NCBI GenBank assembly: GCA_029582265.1
Contig: CM055828.1
Span: 6,777,902 to 6,841,901 of the forward strand
Direction of reading: 5' to 3'
Origin: Zoroaster sp. YZ-2022
Taxonomy: Eukaryota > Echinodermata > Asteroidea > Forcipulatida > Zoroasteridae
Length of the DNA stretch: 64,000 nucleotides
A program made the position numbers and the translations under genes. Positions 52,901-63,139 of this stretch are shown piece by piece (positions within the stretch are counted from its first letter, which is position 1; each line of letters opens with the position of its first letter). The notes beneath the pieces are model-generated. The model made no database searches. It saw only the letters and a list, made by a program, of their open reading frames with translations, and had not been told where the DNA came from.

Positions 52901-55900
52901 GATTTCAATATGATTCTGTCACTGAAATAATATCCTTTTGTATGGTTCCAATCATTTTCAAAACATACATGTACATGTACATCACTGTACACAAGAAATA
53001 GTTGGCAATGCATTTTACTTATAAAAGCAGACTTTTTTTTAGAACCACTAGAATAGAATAGAATCATTTTATTTGCAACCAAATAAGGGTGGATTAATTC
53101 AGTAGTGTGATTTGACAAAAGTAAAAAATCCTGAAAAATGGGTAGCAGGCCTGGGTCTCCCTTTGGTGTAGACGACAAAGCCCCCTGAACCTCCTGGATG
53201 TTTAATTTTAGAGGATTTACAGACTCTCCACATCCCCACAAACAAGAAACTAGAGGTTTGAACACAATACTTCTTTCTTTCCTTGGTGGCTACTTCTCTT
53301 CTTTCGAGAACATTTTGAGGCAAAGTGAGATATGTAAAAAAAAATCCTGAAATCAGAAAAAAAAATCCTGAGAAATCGCAGGCCTGTTAATTACAAAGTT
53401 TTAAAAAAAAATAGTAATTTTTTACACACACAAATGAAGCAAAGCAATTAGCTTCATAAATAATAAACATCTATAAAAACATACCTTCGTAAAAAACCGT
53501 AAAAAACCATAAAAAGTCCATAAAAACCAAACAAAAGTGTAAAAAGTTGAAATGTAATACATAAATACTGTGGAGGGGGTGTACTGTATATAAGAATTAC
53601 ATATGAAGGAGGCATGGTTTATGATGAAATCACGCCACACTTTAAACCCGGATATGCCAATGGATGGACTTTAAACGTACCATTCTGATGTTCAACTCGT
53701 GTGTGATGGGTACTTCCCTGAGCCCTGAAACTAAGGCTGAGCAAGTGGCGGTCATCGGAGCTATCTCTGACCAGGAACGATCCATCTGGCATGTTCTCCA
53801 GTCGAGATTCTGCATCGTCCCAACTCATCGGGCCCCAATACCATCCATACTACACAAGATATTACGATAAAAAAATAAAATAAAAAAATCGTCAGATAAT
53901 CTACTACAAAGGGAAAAAAATACAAGGTACATAAATAACAAGTAGGATTTGAACCTACAACAATTAGGATTTGAACCTACCAGTAGGATTTGAACCTACA
54001 ACAAGTAGGATCTGAACCTACAACAAGTAGGATCTGAAGCTACAACACGTAGGATTTGAAGCTACAACAAGTAGGATTTGAACCTACAACCTCTGGGTTA
54101 CTCTGGGTTCGAATTTGCCAGTGGTTCCCTCGCCAAATGTCCGCTAGTCAAAACCCCTCTCCTAGTAGTCTGACAGGCTAGTCAAAATTACAAAGACTAC
54201 ACTGAATCCTTGTTCTTTTTTATTTTATATTCACACATTTTATTCCACTGGGCCATGAAAAGTAATCTCTGACTCACCTTTGTCCCACCTCAAAAATATT
54301 GACAATTATGGTCCGCCCTCTTAAGGGCAATGTCATTGTTACTCAAGTTACATTTTTGAGGTTTTGGGCTCACTCTTAATGTCATATATTTCCTTTTCAC
54401 TCATTAGTTTTTTCACAGTACTTGTATTATACCCAGACCTTACTCAGCACAAAAAAAATATTTCATAAAATTTTTATATACTATGCTATATAAGAGAAAA
54501 AAGAATATTTTATGCATGTCCAAAATATGTAATGTAACCAGCAATTTTTCTCATATATAGTGTTGAGTTGTAACCTCCAGTTCTTTTCAGAAATAATTAC
54601 TACTCAATAGAGAATTTCACATGGTGTCACCGAAAATAGTCTTACTTATCCTCTTCACCATGCATAGCTACAAGTTTTACCTTGGAGTGCCATGGTCGAG
54701 CGGTTTAGTGCATCGGATTTGTGTTCTGATGGCCGAGTCGTCGGAATGTGGGTTCGAATCCCAACCGCGACCGGGGTACTTGTGTCCTTGAGCAAGACAC
54801 TTTACTATAATTGCTTCTCTCCACCCAGGGGTAAACGGGTACCTGTGAGGGCAGAGTTGGTTGTTGTGTTTAATTAGCCCTATATGCGCTGTAATGGCAG
54901 TAATTGAGCTGTATACTCCCCAGGGAGCTGAGATGGTTTCAGGAATGATTTATGAGCCTGATGAGCAGGGGTAATAATGACATGCGCCTTGAGCACCAGT
55001 TTGGTGGATACGAGCGCTCTATAAGTCTACATTATTATTATTATTATTATTATTAGTGTACATTTAACAAATTTCTGATTTTTTGTTGTTGTGCCGAGTA
55101 AGGTCTGAGTATAATGCAACATCTGTGAAAACAACTGATGAGTGAAATGTATAAGTAAGGAAGTTATGGCATTAAGAGTGGGCCTAATACCTCAAAAATG
55201 TAACGTGAGTAACCATGGAATTGCCCTTAAAATACATGCGGTCCAGTAAAAATGCTTGCAGAATAGCTAAAAGTTAAACTTACTGGTCCAGCCAGTTTGT
55301 GAACAAAAAACAGTAAAGGACAACCTCTGTTGCTGTATCTGCCTTCTACCGTGGTATCTAGCCCTGTATTGATCTAAATGATGTGCAGTCATATTGGTCC
55401 GATTCCATATTCGTCAGTGCAATTATGGCACTGATTCTCAATACATATTTAAGGGGCCAGGCTTTTTTTCCTTCCAGCCTCAGTTTGGACACATGGATTT
55501 GTATGGAAGAAATGGCTGGACCAAGGTTTCTTTTGCGGTCTCTCAAATCCAAATTCAGTAAAAAGAATTTCAGTAATTCGGTCTTCTTTTTTTTCAGCTA
55601 TTTTTTTCTTCAGTTCTCTCCAAAATAATAAATAACTTCTACACACTTCCTGTTATGCACATGGTATATGATCGGGAAGAACTCTGTACTCATTGGTACT
55701 AAATACTTGCCCTTGGGGGAAAATGTTCAACATCCACTTGCATGTACTGTGCAGTATGGCCACATATTCATTCTACTGTGTATGGCTCTTTCACTGAGTA
55801 TTCACGCATAATGTTATTATTGTGGGGATGTGTTATTTGCTCAGACTTATTTGTGTAATACAAAGTATGGCGAGAGAGCGTGCAACATTTAGGTAAATAC

Positions 55901-58900
55901 AGGTAACAGTGCACGTACAATACATTTGTGGTTTTACAGTTGACTAGCGTTCCTGAACAGTCACTGTACACTAGTCTAGGGCATTGCAGATATGTACATG
56001 TACTTGCTAGACCGTCAGATTTACATGTAGGTGATAGGCCACTGTTTAATGTCCTGCCTGCCAACACTTGGAAAATGCAATCGTATGTACCTGCTTTCCC
56101 GTTTTAAATGCTAAAAGGGATGGAAGTTTTTACACGAGAATGGCCACAAAGTGCTGCATTAACCCTAACTCCCTAGGCCCATTTGCTTACACATAACCTG
56201 AATCCTTCCTAACTCCCTAGGCCCATTTGCTTACACATAACCTGAATCCTTCCTAACTCCCTAGGCCCATTTGCTTACACATAACCTGAATCCTTCCTAA
56301 CTCCCTAGGCTCATTTGCTTACACATAACCTGAATCCTTCCTAACTCCCTAGGCCCATTTGCTTACACATAACCTGAATCCTTCCTAACTCCCTAGGCCC
56401 ATTTGCTTACACATAACCTGAATCCTTCCTAACTCCCTAGGCCCATTTGCTTACACATAACCTGAATCCTTCCTAACTCCCTAGGCCCATTTGCTTACAC
56501 ATAACCTGAATCCTTCCTAACTCCCTAGGCCCATTTGCTTACACATAACCTGAATCCTTCCTAACTCCCTAGGCCCATTTGCTTACACATAACCTGAATC
56601 CTTCCTAACTCCCTAGGCCCATTTGCTTACACATAACCTGAATCCTTCCTAACTCCCTAGGCCCATTTGCTTACACATAACCTGAATCCTCCCTAACTCC
56701 CTAGGCCCATTTGCTTACACATAACCTGAATCCTTCCTAACTCCCTAGGCCCATTTGCTTACACATAACCTGAATCCTCCTGAATCCTCCAAAATCCTTC
56801 AATAGTAAAGCAAGCACATGACATGTATGCACACATGTGTTTCTAATCTGTGATACATGTACATGGCCAGGGACCTTCCCTGCATCCATGGAGCAATAAA
56901 CAGTGTCCACTGACCCAAGCACTGACCTTGCAATCACTACAACAAACATGGATGTACATGTAGCATGGAAAGGCAAGTATGCCTAATAACCTCAATCCTC
57001 CAAAATCCTTCACTTTAGCAAAGAGGATTTTGGAGGGTTAGGGTTAAAGGAACAATATCATGACGAGCAATAGGGCATGGAATCAGAGTACTATATGTTC
57101 TTTTAGATTTAGTCAGTGACTGAAAATAATACCCCCTATGATCAAGTCATATTGCCGTCCAGTGCTGCTGCATAAATGGGCCAATAATTTTCAATCACTG
57201 TGTTCATCTTAACCCTCTCAGTACCGAATTGTTTTGACATAAACAACCGCTGGTGACCGCATTGTTTGACCACTCAAGCGTGAAGCACACATTCTTACAC
57301 AACAGAAAGCTTGTGTTCAAAGGCCAATTTTACAAACTCTATTATCACCTTGAAGATATCGTTTTACAGCAAAATAAATAATTAAAAATATCTTACTTAT
57401 TGAATTCCCTTTCATAAAATCCAAAAAACATTAAGATCGGTCAATAAATGTCCAAGTTCTCGGTCTTTGTTTCCTCAGTGTGATCTGTAAACTCAAACAT
57501 TTTTTTGTACACAAACACATGGCGCTCCGTAGGTGTTTGGCATTTCGGATCTTTACACTACAATTTGAAGGGATTGCATAATAGCAACCTTATTTTATTT
57601 CACCATCAATGGAAAGATCCGATCTTGCTCTTTCCAACCATTGTAAGCTTGGGTATGGAGGGTGAACATGGACAAAACTACAGCTTTATAACAAATGGCC
57701 TTTGTGCTCAGGCTTGAGTGCTTTTTTTGTGTGAAAGCTTGGTTGACTAAAGTCGTCTATGGTAAGGAAGAGGGGGTATGAGTGCAGTCGACTAAAGTCG
57801 CCTATGGTAAGGAAAGGGTTAAACTAAGACACAGATTTCATGCCCTGTCTGCTCTGATCGTAACGATATTGTCCCGTTAACGGTAACATCATCCATAGAG
57901 CCGAGACCAAAAAAAAAGTGGTCATTACATATATGTACATACATGTAATTGCGAACATAATCTCTGAACCAGGCCAAGAGTCGGCCAGGAATGTTATCAG
58001 CTTTTGGCTTGTCTACTTGATAGGTCTCCACAGTAGCCAGCCAGCAAATGCATTTGCCCGTTTTGGTAAAGGGACATCCTGTCTCACTTGTTATAATGTA
58101 TAATACATGTATGTACATGTATTGTTAATCAACATTTGACATCCTATGTCCTACTGTACATTCTGGCGACTAATAAGGAAATAAACGTTTGTTGCTCTGT
58201 CTTTACCCCAGGTTAATGTCCGGTTTTGGGCAATTTGGCTTGGCTTTTGCACCGTAAACACGCACAAAACAGGTCATTATCCTGCGGTAAAGACCAACAT
58301 CAAACTTTTCATTCCCATTCAGAAATGCCCGTATTGATTTTGTTTTCAAAAAAAAAAAAAAAAAATTAATTTTTTTGTTTTCAAATAAAACCAAACAGAA
58401 ATGGGCAAATTCCTGTTTTGGGGACACAAACAACTTTCAAAGAACACGAGTCAGCATAATGCAATACAATCTTCGTCACTCTGAGTGGTTCAAATGCGCG
58501 TCGCGCATCCCCAGGCCAGCTAAATAGAACAGCTGGCGAACAGCTGCTTTGATTTTGATACAAATGTCATGTCTTTACCATTCGTTAACCCTAACTCCCT
58601 AGGCCAATTTGCTTACACATAACCTGAATCCTTCCTAACTCCCTAGGCCCATTTGCTTACACATAACCTGAATCCTCCCTAACTCCCTAGGCCCATTTGC
58701 TTACACATAACCTGAATCCTTCCTAACTCCCTAGGCCCATTTGCTTAAACATAACCTGAATCCTCCCTAACTCCCTAGGCCCATTTGCTTAAACATAACC
58801 TGAATCCTTCCTAACTCCCTAGGCCCATTTGCTTAAACATAACCTGAATCCTTCCTAACTCCCTAGGCCCATTTGCTTAAACATAACCTGAATCCTTCCT

Positions 58901-61900
58901 AACTCCCTAGGCCCATTTGCTTACACATAACCTGAATCCTTCCTAACTCCCTAGGCCCATTTGCTTACACATAACCTGAATCCTTCCTAACTCCCTAGGC
59001 CCATTGGCTTACACATAACCTCAATCCTTCCTAACTCCCTAGGCCCATTTGCTTACACATAACCTCAATCCTTCCTAACTCCCTAGGCCCATTTGCTTAC
59101 ACATAACCTGAATCCTTCCTAACTCCCTAGGCCCATTTGCTTAAACATAACCTGAATCCTCCCTAACTCCCTAGGCCCATTTGCTTAAACATAACCTGAA
59201 TCCTTCCTAACTCCCTAGGCCCATTTGCTTAAACATAACCTGAATCCTTCCTAACTCCCTAGGCCCATTTGCTTACACATAACCTGAATCCTTCCTAACT
59301 CCCTAGGCCCATTTGCTTACACATAACCTGAATCCTTCCTAACTCCCTAGGCCCATTTGCTTACACATAATCTGAATCCTTCCTAACTCCCTAGGCCCAT
59401 TGGCTTACACATAACCTCAATCCTTCCTAACTCCCTAGGCCCATTTGCTTAAACATAACCTGAATCCTTCCTAACTCCCTAGGCTCATTGGCTTACACAT
59501 AACCTCAATCCTTCCTAACTCCCTAGGCCCATTTGCTTACACATAACCTGAATCCTTCCTAACTCCCTAGGCCCATTTGCTTACACATAACCTGAATCCT
59601 TCCTAACTCCCTAGGCCCATTTGCTTACACATAACCTGAATCCTCCAAAATCCTTCAGTAGTAAAGCAAGCACATGACATGTATGCGCACATACATATGT
59701 TTCTAATCTGTGATACATGTACATGGCCAGGGACCCTCCCTGCATGCATGGAGCAATAAACAGTGTCCACTGACCCAAGCACTGACCTTGCAATCACTAC
59801 AACAAACATGGATGTACATGTACCATGGAAAGGCAAGTATGCCTTATAACTTCAATCCTCCAAAATCCTTCACTTTAGCAAAGAGCATGTAGCATGTAAC
59901 CTCAATCCTTCAAAATCCTTCACTTTAGCAAAGAGGATTTGGGAGGATTTGGGAACGTTAGGGTTAATACACCCCCATGTGATTATGCTTTGTCCAATCA
60001 GATTGTCTCAACTGTCTTGGGCATTTAAGAATACACTTTTTAAGATGTCCGTGACATACGAAATTGTGGTTTACTAACCCTAACCTTCCCAAATCCTCCA
60101 AAATCCTCTTTGCTAAAGGAGGGTCCCTGGCCATGTACATGTATCACAGATTAGAAACATGTGTGCATACATGTCATGTGCTTGCTTTACTACTGAAGGA
60201 TTTTGGAGGATTCAGGTTATGTGTAAGCAAATGGGCCTAGGGAGTTAGGAAGGATTCAGGTTATGTGTAAGCAAATGGGCCTAGGGAGTTAGGGTTCTAA
60301 TAGGCACAATGGCGCATGCGTACCACTCTTGATTACAAACAGATTGTACAAAGAATGTAAAGCGGCCAAACTGAAGACAAATTTCCTTTAAAAAATGGAG
60401 GGGTTGAACCCCAATAATGTTGTTCTACCATGCTACAATAGCAACTCTTAGCACGTTAGAAATCTGTTTGATTTTTGTTGTCGAGTGCTTCCAGTCATGC
60501 ACGTGTAGTTAAAACATCTATCATTTTTGTTTATTGTATTGTTTGGGCTTTACCAAATGCACACTTGGCCTGTACACGTTCATGACATTTGAAGGATATG
60601 ACAATATAGAAAACAGTGCTACTGATGTGGTATTTCTTGGAAACCGTAAGTGTGCCGGATATGTTCATATGACTAAAATCTTAAAGGTGTTGTATCATTG
60701 CCATTAATACATCCAGTTTCGAAATGATTGGTTTCCATTTCCTCGGTGCTTCCATAAATGTTTACGTATAATCTTTTGACAAACTTTCGAACAACTTTTA
60801 AATAAACACACATGTGGAATTACAGCTGCCTGACGGATTGTTTGAAGCAATCCCCTTTCCACGATGAATAATTTAATGAATGCAATTTTGCTTTCGTTTT
60901 TTTTTCTTCCCCCGTTTCCCCTTTAGAAGGAAGTGCCATTGCCGAGTCCTTATAGTGCATCTGATCTGCATTCTGTGTTGGCCAAGTCTTCGTAACGTGG
61001 GTTCCAATGCTGGCCAGGATCGTTACAGAAATTGTGTCTTTGAGCAAGACAATTTACCATAAATTGATTGATTCTGTCCCCTCCGGAGTACAACAGGGGT
61101 GTGACTTGACAAAAGTAAAAAAAAAATCCTGAAAAATGGGTAGCGGGCCTGGGTCCCCCTTTGGTCTAGAGGACAAAGCCCCCTGAACCTCCTGGATGTT
61201 TTATTTTGAAGAATTTACAGACTCCAAATCCCCACAAACAAGAAACTTCAGGTTTGGACACAATACAGGCTACATTGTACTTCTTTCTTTCCTTGGTGGC
61301 TACTTCTTTCAAGAAAATTTTGAGTCAATTTCAAGTCCTGAAATCAGGAAAATCCTGGGAAATCACAGGTCTGGTACAAACAGGGACACATGAGGTGATG
61401 GTTTTTGCAAGGACATATATATGTATACATGTTTAATTAAGCCGATGAATACCTAACAGGCAGACGGGGTCATCATGACCGAAATCAGTTGTTTCTTGGA
61501 ACAATGACCGTAGAATATGTTATAACATATGCCCTTCACATTTGGTGTAGGTAATAGACTACTGGTATGTCTACATTGTAAATGTTTCAGCTAGTATGCT
61601 CTAGCAATCGAGTGTGCACCAGAATATTAGCACTTCTTAGACTCAAATACTACATTGTGTCAACACAAAAAAAACATGTTACCCTTGTCTTTCACTTCTT
61701 TCACTTATCACCCTTGTCTTTCACTTCTGTATCGGCCATTTTCTGGGCATTTTTGTTTATATCGGAACATTGATAATTTTCTTTTAGACAAAAACAAACA
61801 AATCCTTCATCAGAAGCTTGGTGATTAAAACAGTAATTACCAACCGGTTCTTTTCAGAACTATTTACGACTCAAAAGAGAATTTCCGCATGATGTCACCG

Positions 61901-62266
61901 CAAACAGTCTTTACCGAATGAATACATAACGTGAAAACGGAACAGTACAGAAGTTAACTCGCGATATAAGAAATGTTCCCATTGGACTACATGGCACCCA
62001 ATATTTGTATAATATCTATTGCCATTCTGGTGTAAATGACCCTTTGAAATGCTTAACAGAACTCTTTTCATTCCCGCTTCCTTCTATCATGTAAAATAAC
62101 ACTGGAACGAAAACATCATCTAAATCCATATTTCCATAATCCTATTTCAGGGTTAAATCAATAATAATTATAATTCATACCTCACTTATTTTGCGGAGAC
62201 TAACTGCAAACTGTTCTCTGGCCTTGTCCACCTCATCTTTGCTCTGACTTTCTTTCAACAAACCCT
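49632..62266 (-). CDS. SOCS6/7-like suppressor of cytokine signalling, 3' part
   Basis: Three exons: 62181-62266, 53681-53849, 49632-49954, coding the C-terminal ~192 residues; the N-terminal part lies beyond the window. Seen: a helical lead-in (DEVDKAREQFAVSLRKISE), an SH2 domain starting YGWYWGPMSWDDAE with the phosphotyrosine pocket GSFLVRDSS, then VQLLYPISRF and a SOCS box: BC-box-like SLQHMCRFVIRKHVRLDHID and Cul5-box-like NLPLPRRL. Known: SOCS-box proteins bind Elongin B/C and Cullin5 to ubiquitinate SH2-bound targets. WYWGPM.W and VQLLYP favour SOCS7, while DYL near the end and DSSDDR favour SOCS6; invertebrate members may be co-orthologous, so I give no symbol. Ends in TAA. Introns of 3.7 and 8.3 kb are filled with repeats. 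Confidence 0.93.
50385..51550. repeat. 59-bp minisatellite, about 19-20 copies
   Basis: In SOCS intron. Unit 59 bp: AAGAATCAAGAGATATGTAC, AGAAACCAACCAATGTCTGT and AAATGCATCCA.ACTTTAT. Some units are shortened (a 12-bp deletion near 50785, a partial unit near 50570). A lone partial unit is at 45255. Confidence 0.95.
51733..52058. mobile_element. TTAA MITE, CCCTCCTAC family
   Basis: TTAA-CCCTCCTACTACTTAC to AGTAGGAGTG-TTAA. Just beyond, an extra end-like CAGGAGGG-TTAA at 52103-52113 suggests a second or duplicated terminus. Confidence 0.8.
52408..52631. mobile_element. AAAGGGGCAGTAT-family palindromic MITE
   Basis: TTAAAGGGGCAGTATTGTCA to GATACTGCCCCTTTAA; contains the intact GTTCATCTTAAACTGG site. 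Confidence 0.85.
53100..53387 (-). mobile_element. Dispersed element, CAG..TGTGATTT ends
   Basis: CAGTAGTGTGATTTGACAAA to GAGAAATCGCAGGCCTG; 288 bp, one of the more complete copies of the 37069 family. Confidence 0.78.
53681..53849 (-). CDS. SOCS6/7-like exon: N-terminal SH2
   Basis: Acceptor CTTGTGTAG, donor CAGAATG|GTACGT. Starts YGWYWGPMSWDDAESRLEN, contains PDGSFLVRDSSDDRHLLSLS with the pTyr-binding Arg, and ends THHTRVEHQN. Confidence 0.96.
53942..54087 (-). repeat. Tandem array of seven tRNA T-arm/B-box-like units
   Basis: Period mostly 22 bp. On the minus strand each unit reads GTAGGTTCAAATCCTAC with small changes: a 5-bp stem, a 7-base TTCAAAT loop and the closing 5-bp stem of a tRNA T-arm, containing a Pol III B box (GGTTCAAATCC). 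No complete tRNA accompanies it. In the large SOCS intron. Confidence 0.85.
54558..54682. mobile_element. Fragment of the fold-back repeat
   Basis: GTTGAGTTGTAACCTCCAGT to ATAGCTACAAGTTTTACC, one arm of the 2886-3300 element; it abuts the next SINE. Confidence 0.75.
54684..55058 (+). mobile_element. SINE, full length
   Basis: tRNA-like head GGAGTGCCATGGTCGAGCGG with B box GGGTTCGAATCCCAACC, the standard body, and tail GCTCTATAAGTCTAC(ATT)n. Its head differs from that of the 1-370 copy and equals the 18135 copy, a second head type. Confidence 0.88.
55059..56158. other. SOCS intron, unassigned part
   Basis: No exon or repeat structure I can support. About 55083-55200 (GTGCCGAGTAAGGTCTGAGT, ACCTCAAAAATGTAACGTGA) is roughly inverse to about 54290-54460, suggesting a large inverted-repeat element into which the SINE and fold-back fragment inserted. 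Confidence 0.45.
56159..57047 (-). mobile_element. TTAA element of the 44-bp family, ~14 units
   Basis: TTAA-CCCTAACTCCCTAGG, about 14 nearly identical 44-bp units (56163-56775), the core and GGGTTAGGG-TTAA. The right TTAA is also the terminal TTAA of the AAAGG-family MITE that follows, so it inserted at that element's edge. Confidence 0.92.
57044..57882. mobile_element. AAAGGGGCAGTAT-family MITE split by an insertion
   Basis: Left half 57044-57212 (TTAAAGGAACAATATCATGA ... GTGTTCATCTTAA); right half 57819-57882 (TTAAACTAAGACACAGATTT ... ATATTGTCCCGTTAA). Intact relatives read GTTCATCTTAAACTAG across this point. Confidence 0.9.
57209..57822. mobile_element. 614-bp TTAA element, CCCTCTCAGTACC ends
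   Basis: TTAA-CCCTCTCAGTACCGAATTG to TATGGTAAGGAAAGGG-TTAA, inside another MITE with exact TTAA duplication. Near the right end, CGACTAAAGTCG.CTATGGTAAGGA appears twice. No transposase; a 70-codon frame at 57505-57717 is not recognised. Confidence 0.85.
57883..58584. other. SOCS intron, unassigned part
   Basis: Poly-A/T run near 58350-58380; nothing else supported. Confidence 0.45.
58585..59967 (-). mobile_element. TTAA element of the 44-bp family, ~24 units
   Basis: TTAA-CCCTAACTCCCTAGG, about 24 units (58589-59645), core, and ACGTTAGGG-TTAA. Variants TTGCTTAAACATAACC and TTGGCTTACACATAACCTCAA recur in blocks, so several units were duplicated together. Confidence 0.93.
60074..60297 (+). 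mobile_element. 44-bp family element with deleted core, 2 units
   Basis: CTAA-CCCTAACCTTCCC, then TTTGCTAAAGGAGGGTCCCTGG, showing an internal deletion that removes half the core; two 44-bp units and GAGTTAGGGTTCTAA. Both TTAA sites are degraded, so this copy is older or decaying. Confidence 0.85.
60944..61070 (+). mobile_element. SINE head fragment, diverged
   Basis: AGTGCCATTGCCGAGTCCTT, GTGGGTTCCAATGCTGG and GTGTCTTTGAGCAAGACAAT match the tRNA-like head and start of the SINE body; no tail. Confidence 0.7.
61093..61373 (-). mobile_element. Dispersed element, CAGGGGTGTGA ends
   Basis: CAGGGGTGTGACTTGACAAA to GGGAAATCACAGGTCTGG; the best-preserved ends of the 37069 family. Confidence 0.78.
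62181..62266 (-). CDS. SOCS6/7-like exon just upstream of SH2
   Basis: Acceptor TTAAATTGCAG, donor GTGAG|GTATGA; only one frame is open, giving GLLKESQSKDEVDKAREQFA and VSLRKISE. It exits in phase 0, as the SH2 exon requires, so RKISE joins YGWYW, like the ELKKLA-GWYW lead-in of vertebrate SOCS6. Assignment rests on phase, signals and this likeness. Confidence 0.7.
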
Positions 62267-62334
62267 CTGCAATTTAAAAGCAAAAAGAAGAAAATACACA
62301 AATATTTTAAAGGGAACATTGGTATTCTGCTCTG

Positions 62335-63098
62335 GTCCCTAAACCTTCCCAAATCCTCCAAAATCCTCTTTGCCAAAGTGAAGGATTTTGAAGGATTGAG
62401 GTTACATGCTTCATGCTCTTTACTAAAGTGAAGGGTTTTGGAGGATTGAGGTTATTAGGCATACTTGCCTTTCCATGGTACATGTACATCCATGTTTGTT
62501 GTAGTGATTACAAGGTCAGTGCTTGGGTCAGTGGACACTGTTTATTGTTCCATGCATGCAGGGAGGGTCCCTGGCCATGTACATGTATCACAGATTAGAA
62601 ACACATGTGTGCATACATGTCATGTGCTTGCTTTACTACTGAAGGATTTTGGAGGATTCAGGTTATGTGTAAGCAAATGGGTCTAGGGAGTTAGGAAGGA
62701 TTCAGGTTATGTGTAAGCAAATGAGCCTAGGGAGTTAGGAAGGATTCAGGTTATGTGTAAGCAAATGAGCCTAGGGAGTTAGGAAGGATTCAGGTTATGT
62801 GTAAGCAAATGGGCCTAGGGAGTTAGGAAGGATTCAGGTTATGTGTAAGCAAATGGGCCTAGGGAGTTAGGAAGGATTCAGGTTATGTGTAAGCAAATGG
62901 GCCTAGGGAGTTAGGAAGGATTCAGGTTATGTGTAAGCAAATGGGCCTAGGGAGTTAGGAAGGATTCAGGTTATGTGTAAGCAAATGGGCCTAGGGAGTT
63001 AGGAAGGATTTAGGTTATGTGTATGCAAATGGGCCTAGGGAGTTAGGAAGGATTCAGGTTATGTGTAAGCAAATGAGCCTCCAGAGAATTAGGGTTAA
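62335..63098 (+). mobile_element. 44-bp family element, ~10 units
   Basis: Left end reads GTCCCTAAACCTTCC (degraded TTAA), the core with TTTGC.AAAGTGAAGGATTT, about ten units (62655-63080), and GAATTAGGG-TTAA. It sits only about 70 bp upstream (in gene sense) of the SOCS exon at 62181-62266. Confidence 0.9.
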
Positions 63099-63139
63099 AC
63101 AACTAACATGTGAAAGTTTCATTTTATTTGATTGAGTTG

